DNA of 64,000 nucleotides from Vibrio azureus (GCF_002849855.1 NZ_CP018617.1:1178001-1242000); one strand, 5' to 3'. Shown: positions 8,069 through 16,960, counted from the first letter of the stretch. Made by a program: numbers and translations. The notes: generated by a model from the letters alone, not told the origin.

Positions 8069-8974
8069 TATCGATGAAGATACACTTAAGCAAATTCGAG
8101 ATGATCAAGAGAAACTAAAAGAATCACTGATTGATGTTATTTCTCGTAGTCATCCACTCCGCCCGAGTGAAGTAACGAACGTTCAATTCAGAACTGTTCG
8201 AGTATTTATCAGAGAATTTCAGAATATTTTTACTCTGAATTACGATATTTTGCTTTACTGGGCAATCAACAAAACTAATCGTGAAATCGATAGCCACAGA
8301 TATCTAAACAAAACTGATGGATTTGATAGCAATTATTGGTCTCAAGACAGAAGTCAAAACCTGTTCTTTGTTCATGGAGGCTTACACCTATATGACACAG
8401 GAACAGACATCAAGAAGCATATTTATTATCGAGATGAAAGAATCGGCATCGTTGACCAAGTTCAAGAAAATCTTGATGCTGGTAGGTTCCCCCTGTTCGT
8501 ATCTGAACCAACTCACGAAAAGAAACCCCAGAAAATAGAACACAACCCATATCTAAATCGTTGTTACCAATCCTTAAAGTCCTTAGATGGTGTTCTATAT
8601 ATCCATGGACACTCTATGGATGATAATGACATGCATATCTTCGAACAAATTAAAAAAAGCAGGGTTTCAAAGGTTTACGTGGTTATCTTTGGTGATCCTA
8701 ATAATGAACGTAATAGACGTGCTCGTGCTAATGCATTGACTTTTCTACAAAAACCGGGACTTGAAGTTGAATTCTACGACTCTGCTACGGCTCCTCTCTG
8801 GGCTTAAAGCTAAAATGACAGCAGCCTCCTCGGGCGCTTCTGTTTCTGAGCGAGTTACTTCCGTGATTTACATATCAATAAATTTGGCAGCGTAAAAGAA
8901 GCGTTAGTTTTTTTGAGGACACACCTCGCCACTAAGAATTCGTAGCAAAAGCCGATGATGAAAATTACTTGGGC

Positions 8975-9008
8975 AAAAATGAGTCAGCGTAGATCTCAGC
9001 TGACTCAG
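8975..9008 (-). terminator. Terminator of the ABC-3C operon
   Basis: The stem TGAGTCAGC / GCTGACTCA (8980-9007) is followed on the minus strand by a T5 run and begins about 20 bases after the stop of the last gene. Confidence 0.8.
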
Positions 9009-9027
9009 TTCTCATAAATACCCTGTA

Positions 9028-11043
9028 CTATTCTTCAACAGGATGAATCAAACCGCGCATTCGCCATCTATTATTATTAACTAACGATTCAAATGATACT
9101 CCATTAGACAGTGTCAAATTGTCTGCATGGTCTGTCACTATGATTTGTGGGCTAAAGCCGTAATTTGATTTTACTTCATTACAGTAAGTTGATAGTTGGC
9201 TGAATAAGTTTTCAACAGCTTTGACATCTTCATCAACAGGTCTATCTTCATCAGTCCTCTGCTCTTCTTCCTTACTTTTTTGCTCTTCGAAGCTGTTAGA
9301 GTTATCACGATTAAAGTTAGGAAAATAGACTTGCGTCGGCTGATCCAAGAACAATATTGAAGGGATGGCACACTTATCACCCAATTCAGCAAAATATTTA
9401 TGCAATGCTAAAAATAAAGTTACATGGCAGTATAGCCAATTTGCACCACTACCCATTGACCTTAGATAGATTTTTTCGTTTTCTTGCGTTAAGTGATAGA
9501 GGTCAAAGGTTTCAAATGAAAAATGAAGATTGATGGGCTTATAGCTGGCTTCAAACGAAAAATGCTTACCAATTTCAACCATATATTCGTTTACCTTAGC
9601 CGATGCTTTTTCTAAACCTTTTTGCACATCGTATTGTTTAAGGTCATCATTAATCTTTTTGAGTTGTTTTCTTACCTCTTTGATTTCCTTTTCAAGCTCT
9701 GCATCATCGGCCATATTGAGATTATCGAGAAGTGCAAATAGCTTTGCCTTCTGCATTACAACGCTTTCATACAGACTCTTTTGTTCTGCTAATTGCTTAT
9801 CTGTTTTCTCGATTTCCGTTATTTGTTGGTTTAGTTCGGTCAATTCCCTGCTGACAACTTCAATATTGCGTTGTACGTCGACCAATGAAGATTCAAACTT
9901 TGCTTTTATAGGGCGTGCTTGTGCAAGGTTACCCGATACCTTGGTGATCGCCAGTTGTAGTTTTTCCGCACTTTGTCGCAAGCTATCTTTTTCAGTATGA
10001 CAAAACGGACAGACCGATGCTGATATATGAACATGCTTAGGTGAACTAAACTGCTTTACGTTATCAACAAATATTTCTTCTTCTTGAATATGTTTATTAA
10101 TTGACGATGCTTGGCGCTGTAACTTCCGTAATTCGGCGTTTTTTTGATTACGCGACAGTTTCAACTGATTATATCTTTGTGTGGACGCATCGGAATTATA
10201 GTTAATTTTCTCAGAAACTATGATGCCATCGAATTGGTCTTTGGCATTTTGTGGATGGCGAAGCACCTTATCTAATGGTAAAGGAGCATCTTTAAATCCC
10301 ATCAAGGCATACAACTGGCTCAAAACTGGGCCAACTTTTTGTTTATAGCTGTCTGAGGTACGATTGTTGGTTTCTTTTTGGCGCTCTAATCGTCTAATTT
10401 TCGCGCTAAAGCGTTCTTTTTCTTGTGATAAGTGAAAGAATTTTTGGTCGACAAGTCCTAAAAAGATCTTAGTATGCTCAATAACCTGATCTCTCTTTTC
10501 TTTCTCATCGAATCGATAAAACAACGCATGTTTATTAGCAACAAGGTTCTGATGTTGAAGCATAAATGATGAAAAGCTACGCACCGATGGTGTAGGAGCT
10601 TTTTGATTAAACCGCCGATTGGCTCTGGCAACCAAAGATTCATCGACATCATCTATATCTAAGAAAAACTCCCTTAAGTGCTTCTTGAACTCATCTAATG
10701 GACGAAAGTAGCTGGCATTGAAATAATCATGCTCAATATCTTTAGTACTGAATGCTTCAACGCGGCGAAAGAAGGCTTTCGATGCAATAACAGGATCACG
10801 CGCAATCACTATATCTTGTTCATTAACAGCAAGTGCAACATAATACATAGCGGCGCTAGTGGTAATAACGCCTTTTGGGATGGTATTTTCACCACTGCCA
10901 AAGCAGTAGTCAAAAATTTCAATTAAGGCACTTTTGCCTGTCGATGACTTACCAGTAACAACGTTAAGCCCAGCCTTAAAATTAACCGGATGCTTTTTCC
11001 CTTGTTTATCAATAACGCCAATTTCATGAATGAGTGTATTCAT
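9028..11043 (-). CDS. DUF3732 SMC-like ABC ATPase (ABC-3C system)
   Basis: This 671-residue ATPase has Walker A GKSSTGKS at residues 31-38, long coiled coils (about 200-270 and 370-490), a CPFC motif in the middle like a zinc hook (ASVCPFCHTEKD), a signature-like LRSMGSGANW, and a Walker B region SILFLDQPTQ. This is the layout of DUF3732 proteins, the ATPase of three-component ABC (ABC-3C) conflict systems. It probably senses invading DNA or replication and controls the nuclease encoded two genes upstream. Its ATG overlaps the stop of the middle gene by four bases (ATGA), so translation is coupled. A terminator follows. The sequence is intact. Confidence 0.88.
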   Translation of the reverse strand: MNTLIHEIGVIDKQGKKHPVNFKAGLNVVTGKSSTGKSALIEIFDYCFGSGENTIPKGVITTSAAMYYVALAVNEQDIVIARDPVIASKAFFRRVEAFSTKDIEHDYFNASYFRPLDEFKKHLREFFLDIDDVDESLVARANRRFNQKAPTPSVRSFSSFMLQHQNLVANKHALFYRFDEKEKRDQVIEHTKIFLGLVDQKFFHLSQEKERFSAKIRRLERQKETNNRTSDSYKQKVGPVLSQLYALMGFKDAPLPLDKVLRHPQNAKDQFDGIIVSEKINYNSDASTQRYNQLKLSRNQKNAELRKLQRQASSINKHIQEEEIFVDNVKQFSSPKHVHISASVCPFCHTEKDSLRQSAEKLQLAITKVSGNLAQARPIKAKFESSLVDVQRNIEVVSRELTELNQQITEIEKTDKQLAEQKSLYESVVMQKAKLFALLDNLNMADDAELEKEIKEVRKQLKKINDDLKQYDVQKGLEKASAKVNEYMVEIGKHFSFEASYKPINLHFSFETFDLYHLTQENEKIYLRSMGSGANWLYCHVTLFLALHKYFAELGDKCAIPSILFLDQPTQVYFPNFNRDNSNSFEEQKSKEEEQRTDEDRPVDEDVKAVENLFSQLSTYCNEVKSNYGFSPQIIVTDHADNLTLSNGVSFESLVNNNRWRMRGLIHPVEE

Positions 11044-11504
11044 CGTGGTTTCACTCCTAAAAATGCATAAATCTCGACCACTGAGTGAGCACTGAATAAT
11101 CGGCCTAACTTTGCTGCACTTTTTTGATTGGTAAAGACTGAGTCAGAACCATCACCCTTGTGAAGGGATAAACCTTGTTCGTTTACCGATAACCAGTCAT
11201 TGATTAAGCAGTATTGAATGCATTGCTCGGTTAAGGCTTGAAATCCGTCAATTCGCTCTTGCAGGTCATAGAGTTGGGCGCGGTCGTTGAAAACAGACCA
11301 AATAGAGCTTTGTCTTTTTTCTCCAAACACAGCACCAGAAATCTTTTTATTAAAAACAGGATGGCTACAGAGTGGGATGACCAAAGGCGCGAGCAAAAGG
11401 TTATTTTCAGACTCATCAATGGTCGTGTAAAATGAAGCTAGGTAAGAACCATATTCAAACGGGTTGTATTTTAACTCGTACAGAGCATCGACAATACTGC
11501 TCAT
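11040..11504 (-). CDS. ABC-3C system middle component
   Basis: This protein of about 154 residues (MSSIVDALYELKYNPFEYGS..) fits the small middle component that lies between effector and ATPase in ABC-3C systems. It has no enzymatic motif; it is helical, with a likely winged-helix-like adaptor region (QALTEQCIQYCLINDWLSVNEQGLSL). The ATG at 11504 is preferred because AAGGTAGAG precedes it and it overlaps the effector stop as ATGA; an ATG at 11519 is also in frame. Overlaps on both sides show a tight operon. It probably bridges the nuclease and the ATPase. Confidence 0.75.
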   Translation of the reverse strand: MSSIVDALYELKYNPFEYGSYLASFYTTIDESENNLLLAPLVIPLCSHPVFNKKISGAVFGEKRQSSIWSVFNDRAQLYDLQERIDGFQALTEQCIQYCLINDWLSVNEQGLSLHKGDGSDSVFTNQKSAAKLGRLFSAHSVVEIYAFLGVKPR

Positions 11505-12628
11505 GGCTCTACCTTCCATTTCAAGTTGTTTTCATCATCATCCATAGCGTCATGGATCAGTCCATTTTTGTACTCAATCGGAGGTATATCGTTACCCATG
11601 TTCAGAGGTTGTTCTCCCATGGTTTTGTTGTACAGTAATTTTGAGCTTTTTATTCCATCAATTGCTTCGAGTTGAGCACTAGAATGAGCAAGCTTATATT
11701 TTCTAATCAGTTGTTTCTGATAAGTATTCGTTTTATCTTTGTACAATGGATATTCGTCTAGCTCTTTAAGAAGAGAGTTTTGTAGTTCAAGCCAGTTGCC
11801 CAAGGCATCTGGTATCATATCGTAATGTTCTATTTCAGCTATTTTTCGAACAAAGGTTTTTTCTTTATGTAATTCAATCTGAAGATCAGTTGCCTCGTAA
11901 CCTGAAAATTCTGGAAAAGTAAACTCTTTTTTACAAAGATGAGCTGTCAATTCTTCACATTTGGCTGTGAAAGCTTGCTGACTGACTACCCACGACTGCT
12001 GTGTTGCCTGTGCATATACAAAGCCAACTAAGCTATTAAGGTAATTGTTTAAATTATTCTTCGGAATACCAACTGGCTTAGCAAGAATCTTTTTTTGAAG
12101 TAGGCCAGAATTATCGGCTTGCGTAAATAAGATGACTTTACTAAGAAGATTTTCCAATAAAGATTTGTCTGAATTCATAACCTCTTGTTGTAATTGAATT
12201 ATTTTAGCTGGCTTTTCTGTATCAAGCTGTACTTTTTTTCGTTCAGAGAAAATCGCTTCAAGTACACTTACACGTTGTTCGATTGTTTGTGTATTCCAGT
12301 CTTTTAAACGAGTTTTTGTACCAAAAGCTTGAGTCGTGTGCAGTACTAGAAAGCCATATTGCGCATGGTCAAATTCGGGAGCCAACCAGTTCTTGAGGGT
12401 TTTCCAGAAGTTTTCATGGTGATCAGTTAGTGGTGCTGAGTAATCTTTTACTTCAGTTTGAATAGATATTGAAGTATCTGGCGAAAGCAGGCTCACGTCA
12501 CCATCTTTTTCAAACCAAACGGACTGGCCTTCTTCTAGCGAAAAGCATTTATCCAAACCAATCAATACTTGGTAATGAAAGGCTAGCGCCGTTGTTAAGG
12601 CAGCATTTTTAGTTTGTCCTTCGCCCAT
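11501..12628 (-). CDS. ABC-3C effector with PD-(D/E)XK-like nuclease N-terminus
   Basis: The 375-residue protein begins at MGEGQTKNAALTTALAFHYQ; the ATG at 12628 has GAGGAT about nine bases upstream, whereas the upstream TTG (12694) lacks a site. Residues 10-90 resemble the Cap4/DUF4297 type of restriction-like nuclease domain: a helix with FHYQ, then D-G-D-V-S-L-L and I-Q-T-E-V-K-D-Y, giving the D...E-x-K metal-binding pattern. The helical remainder would be the system-specific C-terminal domain. It is first in a three-gene overlapping operon with the middle component and DUF3732 ATPase. DNA cleavage on infection is the likely effect, inferred from the family. Confidence 0.8.
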   Translation of the reverse strand: MGEGQTKNAALTTALAFHYQVLIGLDKCFSLEEGQSVWFEKDGDVSLLSPDTSISIQTEVKDYSAPLTDHHENFWKTLKNWLAPEFDHAQYGFLVLHTTQAFGTKTRLKDWNTQTIEQRVSVLEAIFSERKKVQLDTEKPAKIIQLQQEVMNSDKSLLENLLSKVILFTQADNSGLLQKKILAKPVGIPKNNLNNYLNSLVGFVYAQATQQSWVVSQQAFTAKCEELTAHLCKKEFTFPEFSGYEATDLQIELHKEKTFVRKIAEIEHYDMIPDALGNWLELQNSLLKELDEYPLYKDKTNTYQKQLIRKYKLAHSSAQLEAIDGIKSSKLLYNKTMGEQPLNMGNDIPPIEYKNGLIHDAMDDDENNLKWKVEP

Positions 12629-12770
12629 GCTTTCAGATCCTCGTATTCCCTTCGTAAAATTTGGGGGAATTTCTCCCACGTTGGTTTTTGACAACTAGCA
12701 AACCCACTATTACATCATAACAGTCTGTTTTACATAGGATATCATTGAAGATAATGTTTCTACGATAGGG

Positions 12771-12808
12771 AAATGCGACAAAGTAGTGGAAATGCGACAA
12801 AGTAGTGG
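12771..12808. repeat. Two tandem 19-bp repeats near the integrase
   Basis: The unit AAATGCGACAAAGTAGTGG occurs twice without a gap. The core GCGACAAAGT-purine-G also appears (in reverse complement) in the integrase 3' end near 13855-13875. Arm-type integrase binding sites are one explanation. Confidence 0.7.
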
Positions 12809-13018
12809 TATGGCTACAGAAATCGCAGCTTACTATTAGCAATTCTATTGGATAGGGCTAGTACTTGCTAAGAAAGAATAGGAGCATTTTTGAGTTAGAG
12901 AAGACAAAAACTATGGATTGGGCCTGTTGCCATCATTAAGAGCTTTGCACTCATAACTCAAGCAAGTGTTCTGTTTACCCCATTTAAAACATTGCACCAC
13001 GTCTCACCACAAATTATA

Positions 13019-13034
13019 CTGATTTTATATACAG
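13019..13034 (+). promoter_or_regulatory. LexA (SOS) box upstream of the integrase
   Basis: CTGATTTTATATACAG matches CTG-N10-CAG, and the right half is the perfect ATATACAG. It lies 18 bases before the integrase ATG, where bound LexA would block transcription. Confidence 0.7.
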
Positions 13035-13051
13035 TGTAATTTAAACCTCCT

Positions 13052-14014
13052 ATGTCTATCAGAAACTTAAAAGACAGCTCTAAGAAGCCCTGGCTTTGCG
13101 AATGTTACCCAAACGGCCGCGCTGGTAAGCGAGTGCGTAAGCGGTTCACCACTAAAGGTGAAGCCGCCGCTTTTGAGTTGTTCATCATGAAACAAGTCGA
13201 TGACAAACCCTGGATGGGAGAAAAAACTGATGATAGAAGGCTCTCTCAACTCATCGAGCTATGGTTCACTCACTATGGCGCTACGCTGGCGAACGGTTCT
13301 GTTATTCAGAGCAAGTTTTTAAAAATGGCGGATGCCATGGGGAATCCTATCGCCTCCACTTTCACTTCCAAAGTGTATTCGACGTTCCGCAGTCAACCAA
13401 TGGCTGGGACCATAGATTTTGTTGATGCACGCTGGAATGAAGCTGCGCAGTTAAAAGGCTCTCAGCTCAGTAAATTTAAAGTGACGTTTACCAACACTAA
13501 AACGAAGAAAAATCGCTCTGTGCCCATCTCAGAAGAGCTTTACCATGAGATATTTAAACCTACCTCAGAAAAGTTGTTTCAAGAATGCTATACACCTTTC
13601 TGCTACATCTTAAAGAATAAACTAGGGGTTACCCTTCCCTCTGGCCAAGCATCTCATGTTTTGCGTCATACTTTCGCTAGCCACTTTATGATGAATGGCG
13701 GGAATATTTTGGTGTTAAGAGATATCCTTGGCCATGCTGATATCAGCATGACGATGCGCTATGCTCACTTTGCACCTGATCATCTCACTGAAGCTATTTC
13801 CCACAACCCGCTTTCAAATTTGCAGCCGTCGCCACAAAATTTTTTTGCTCGGCTGTCGCCACTTTGTCGCCACTTGCCAAATTTTAGGCAAAAAAAGAGC
13901 CGCAAAAAGCGGCCCTTAACAGTTCGTATTTTCCGAAGTATTGTATTACTTCTCTTTACCGAATACGTTGTTCTCTTGCTCTTGTACACGGATGAAAGTC
14001 GTACGCTTAGTTAG
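13052..14014 (+). pseudogene. Phage tyrosine integrase with an internal deletion
   Basis: The N-terminus (KKPWLCECYPNGRAGKRVRKRF) is the arm-binding domain of P2/kappa-like integrases. The catalytic part has ARW-N-E-A with the first Arg, HVLRHTFASHF, LGHADISMT and the nucleophile in MRYAHFAPDH. The join FVDARWNEAAQLKG fuses the middle of the core-binding domain straight onto the first catalytic box, so about 90 residues normally between them seem to be missing in frame. After HNPLSNL the frame runs on through the guaC terminator and overlaps guaC by 69 bases, ending in unrelated residues. Recombinase activity is doubtful. Confidence 0.8.
13890..13914 (-). terminator. guaC terminator, inside the integrase 3' end
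   Basis: The stem GAGCCGC / GCGGCCC has an A-rich loop and, on the minus strand, a T-run of six or more. It lies about 35 bases past the guaC stop. Confidence 0.85.
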
Positions 14015-14992
14015 CTCTTTAAGCTTTGCTGCGCCTACGTATGTACACGTTGAACGTACACCGCCAAGGATGTCTGAAATCGTGCCATCTACGCTGCCAC
14101 GGTATGGCAATAGTACGGTTTTTCCTTCAGCTGCACGGTACTTCGCAACACCGCCTGAGTGCTTGTCCATTGCCGACTGTGAAGACATGCCGTAGAACTT
14201 CATGAATTTTTGACCGTCTTGTTCGATCACTTCACCGCCTGACTCTTCATGACCTGCTAGCATACCGCCAAGCATCACGAAATCTGCACCGCCACCGAAC
14301 GCTTTCGCTACGTCACCAGCACATGAACAACCACCGTCACCAATGATGGTACCGCCAAGGCCGTGAGCAGCATCCGCACACTCAATGATGGCAGATAACT
14401 GAGGGTAACCTACGCCAGTTTTAACGCGAGTCGTACATACAGAGCCAGGGCCGATACCGACCTTAACAATGTCCGCACCAGCAAGGATAAGCTCTTCACA
14501 CATATCACCGGTTACTACGTTACCTGCAGAGATCACTTTGTCAGGAAACGCAGCGCGTACACGTTGTACGTATTCAACCAAGTGCTCTGAGTAACCGTTA
14601 GCGATGTCGATACAGATAAAGATAAACTCATCTGATAGCGCCATGATCTCTTGCGTTTTTTGGAAATCCGCATCTGATGTTCCCGTCGACACCATCACGT
14701 TATTTAGCGTAGTTTTGTTAGCAGACTGCGCAAATTCAGCCCAATCTTGAACCGTGTAATGTTTGTGAACCGCTGTCATTACACCGTGCTCGGCCAATGA
14801 TTTAGCCATTTCAAAACTGCCAACCGAATCCATGTTAGCCGCAATAACAGGTACGCCTGACCATTGACGGCCGCTATGCTTGAAGGTAAACTCGCGGGTT
14901 AAATTTACTTGAGAACGGCTTTTTAAGGTTGAACGCTTCGGGCGAAACAGTACATCTTTGAAACCTAACTTGAGTTCTTGTTCGATACGCAT
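13946..14992 (-). CDS. guaC: GMP reductase
   Basis: This 348-residue enzyme converts GMP to IMP with NADPH, linking guanine and adenine nucleotide pools. It shows the IMPDH/GMPR signature ([16 protein letters not shown] with the catalytic Cys) and [40 protein letters not shown]. Length and sequence match enterobacterial and Vibrio GuaC. AAGGAA precedes the ATG. The 3' end adjoins the prophage integrase, so the guaC terminator area is the likely attachment site. A hairpin leader and PurR-like boxes lie upstream. Confidence 0.97.
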   Translation of the reverse strand: MRIEQELKLGFKDVLFRPKRSTLKSRSQVNLTREFTFKHSGRQWSGVPVIAANMDSVGSFEMAKSLAEHGVMTAVHKHYTVQDWAEFAQSANKTTLNNVMVSTGTSDADFQKTQEIMALSDEFIFICIDIANGYSEHLVEYVQRVRAAFPDKVISAGNVVTGDMCEELILAGADIVKVGIGPGSVCTTRVKTGVGYPQLSAIIECADAAHGLGGTIIGDGGCSCAGDVAKAFGGGADFVMLGGMLAGHEESGGEVIEQDGQKFMKFYGMSSQSAMDKHSGGVAKYRAAEGKTVLLPYRGSVDGTISDILGGVRSTCTYVGAAKLKELTKRTTFIRVQEQENNVFGKEK

Positions 14993-15044
14993 TATGTAAT
15001 TCCTTGATTCATATATGTATGTGCCTCATCAGAGCGCGTTATAA

Positions 15045-15062
15045 GCTCGTTGGCAGACGAGT
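15045..15062 (-). promoter_or_regulatory. Small hairpin in the guaC leader
   Basis: The stem CTCG / CGAG carries the eight-base loop TTGGCAGA, identical to the loop of the larger hairpin just upstream of it in the leader. Confidence 0.5.
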
Positions 15063-15080
15063 TTATATTCTTTCGGACAC

Positions 15081-15115
15081 AAAAAAACCGGAGCGTTGGC
15101 AGACGCTCCGGTTTT
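15081..15115 (-). terminator. Strong hairpin with T-run about 90 bases before guaC
   Basis: The stem AAACCGGAGCG / CGCTCCGGTTT is followed on the minus strand by T7, a textbook intrinsic terminator in the guaC direction. It may be an attenuator, or the terminator of a vanished gene. Confidence 0.75.
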
Positions 15116-15119
15116 CAGC

Positions 15120-15125
15120 ATTATA
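15120..15125 (-). promoter_or_regulatory. Possible -10 element (TATAAT) for guaC
   Basis: A perfect TATAAT on the minus strand has a poor -35 (TTGTAG, 16-base spacing). Transcription from it would start right at the terminator hairpin. Confidence 0.45.
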
Positions 15126-15263
15126 GGCTGTGATTTATTTCCTACAAGTCTGATATTTGATTTTTTTTTGTGATACCATATAGAACATCGCATATCTGAA
15201 AAACCTCATCTAGACACTACCTTACCACTTCATCATTAATTTCAAACATTTAAGAAAGTCGAA

Positions 15264-15291
15264 ACGTAAACCTTTGCGCAAACCATTGCGT
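15264..15291 (-). promoter_or_regulatory. Two overlapping PurR-like boxes
   Basis: ACGTAAACCTTTGCGC (15264-15279) and GCGCAAACCATTGCGT (15276-15291) each differ at three positions from the PurR palindrome ACGCAAACGTTTGCGT. They sit about 270 bases before guaC. Confidence 0.5.
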
Positions 15292-15516
15292 CAATCCGAT
15301 GGTGATAGTGTGACCAAACCTGCTTATCAACCGAGCGCTCTCCTCAAAGAAACAAACAAATTGGTGATAATTCCTATTTTATTAAAGCTGCTTTTGCGCA
15401 AAAAAGTAGGAAAAATCACCATCAGATCACATTTTCTCTTATAACGTTTCTCTAAAGGCATTGCTATAACAGTTCTAGCATTGCAAAAAGTGTTGTAGAA
15501 AATGCCAAATAATAGA

Positions 15517-15549
15517 TATACCCAAGTGACCTCAAGATGCTTGGGTATA
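15517..15549. repeat. Vibrio palindromic intergenic element
   Basis: TATACCCAAG / CTTGGGTATA flank a 13-base centre. The same 33-bp design recurs at 18780-18812, and degenerate forms occur near 22440, 37088 and 38600. Confidence 0.8.
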
Positions 15550-15556
15550 AAGCCCG

Positions 15557-16699
15557 TTAATCCACCTCTCCAATGACCAAAGGCTCTAAAGTTACTGTAA
15601 CGTTACCGCCAGCTGCTGAGTAGTCTGTGTAGGTTTCATTTTTTTGAATTGTATACAGCGCATCAATCACATCATCATGATCGATAAACACACTTTCTGG
15701 GAATTCTTCTATGATGCGATTGGTAATTTGTGGGATCACTGCATACTTCTTAACTCTTGGATCCTCGATGTTGTTCAGCACTTCTTGTGCGATTTGTACG
15801 AGGTTCTGAGCGATGTTTTTAAAGTTGATTTGATCGTCCATTTCCATAAAGATGATGTCTGCTGCTGCCCAGCGATAACGCTGCCAATAGATAGCAATTT
15901 GATTCACCGGATATTCAATATTGGCAAAATCCACCACAGGCATCTCGACAATGTCAATTTGTGGTACTAGGCGAGATGGCGATACCCCAGTGACAATAGC
16001 GTAGACTTCTGAAGGTTGTAACCACAGTTCCTTAATGTAATTGGCTTTGAATTTTTTGATCACCGTTGTGTGGATTTCATTCGGGAACTCTTCTTCCTCT
16101 TGTTCAGGCAACGGCGTGTCTTGCTCTTGATTTTGTGGTTCGGAGTTCTCTTGATCAGGCTCATTAAACATAGAAGACGCAGCCGTTAACTGATGAATCG
16201 TCAAGTTCATTTTATTGGCGACTTCCCGCATCAGCCTTGAACGATCAACGTCTAAGACAAGGACTGGCTGATTCGGCATCACGACAGGATCTAATAACAC
16301 CTGCTCACCAGCCAATGTTAGGGCAGGAATAACCTCGCCTTCTTTTAAATTGGTTTGATAAACAAACAAAGGAGGCACTTCCGCCTGCCAGTATGGCAAT
16401 AATGCTGGATTCGCTAATCGAAGTACTAAAAAGTCTTGCATCGAATCATCGAGCTCACGAGCTTGGCGAATACTTTCTTCTAATTGTGATAAAGTCTCTT
16501 TGGTGTCGTCCGGGAAGTTAAGCATTAACATATTAACGGAAAACTCGCCGTGAGAAAAAGAATCATCCACAATACTCTTGTTTTCATTCCAACTTGAGAC
16601 GATATCCTTGCCTAAATCTAAAGCTAACTCTTTTGTAGTTTGTGAAAAAACCAATGTTGTCATTAATAAAGATACGATTAAAGTAACTATTCTAAACAT
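15557..16699 (-). CDS. DUF3103 family exported protein
   Basis: The 380-residue protein has a signal peptide (MFRIVTLIVSLLMTTLVFSQ) and starts after a strong AAGGAGG. It matches, from memory, the Vibrionaceae family DUF3103: the conserved N-terminal half (QDFLVLRLANPALLPYWQ, PLFVYQTNLKEG), an acidic Gln/Glu-rich linker at about 190-215 (NSEPQNQEQDTPLPEQEEEE), and the C-terminal half containing YPVNQIAIYWQRYRWAAADI. The function is unknown; it is probably periplasmic or secreted. It stands alone, downstream of and on the same strand as the sphingomyelinase but separated from it by about 260 bases. Confidence 0.8.
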   Translation of the reverse strand: MFRIVTLIVSLLMTTLVFSQTTKELALDLGKDIVSSWNENKSIVDDSFSHGEFSVNMLMLNFPDDTKETLSQLEESIRQARELDDSMQDFLVLRLANPALLPYWQAEVPPLFVYQTNLKEGEVIPALTLAGEQVLLDPVVMPNQPVLVLDVDRSRLMREVANKMNLTIHQLTAASSMFNEPDQENSEPQNQEQDTPLPEQEEEEFPNEIHTTVIKKFKANYIKELWLQPSEVYAIVTGVSPSRLVPQIDIVEMPVVDFANIEYPVNQIAIYWQRYRWAAADIIFMEMDDQINFKNIAQNLVQIAQEVLNNIEDPRVKKYAVIPQITNRIIEEFPESVFIDHDDVIDALYTIQKNETYTDYSAAGGNVTVTLEPLVIGEVD

Positions 16700-16960
16700 A
16701 AAACCTCCTTTTCAACATTATTTATGTTTAAGGCACACTATAAATTTCCACAAGTATAAAAACTTATAATTTCAACAATCATCACAGATAGCATTAATTT
16801 TAAATGACAGTTAAGTAATATATAAACACTCAACCCAAGACCAATTAAAATAAAATTAACATGTGATAAGATAAACTTAAGGCATTGGCATTGAAAATTA
16901 ATAACCCATCATTTATTGTGAAAGTCATTTATATTTATTGTTCTATTAAAAATGATTCTA

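Larger units (their letters stand above)
7024..8807 (+). pseudogene. DUF4917 (SIR2/AbiH-like) gene interrupted by an IS1-family element
   Basis: The 5' part (7024-7274) starts after AAGGAG and encodes ILGNGFSQSWD, a nucleotide-binding turn like that of SIR2/AbiH proteins. Removing 7275-8068 (element plus one target copy) joins GGCTTACGG directly to TATCGATGAAG in frame, giving one uninterrupted product of about 330 residues ending at 8807. The 3' part carries F-T-L-N-Y-D (near 8241), FFVHGGLH and YIHGHSMDDNDMHI, again typical of the DUF4917/SIR2-like fold. Several relatives act in anti-phage abortive infection; that role is inferred here. The insertion truncates the product to 90 residues, so it is probably inactive. 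Confidence 0.85.
12629..13051. other. Intergenic region between ABC-3C operon and integrase
   Basis: This holds the presumed promoter of the defence operon, a 19-bp tandem repeat at 12771-12808 and a LexA box at 13019-13034. No additional gene is supported. Confidence 0.5.
14993..15556. other. guaC leader and upstream intergenic region
   Basis: No gene was seen. The region contains two hairpins sharing the same loop, a TATAAT on the minus strand, two PurR-like boxes and one Vibrio palindromic element. AT-rich sequence fills the rest. Confidence 0.5.

Noticed and set aside
14993..15263. Purine riboswitch before guaC
   Set aside because: The GTTTCTACC-type core and paired arms of the known riboswitch are absent.
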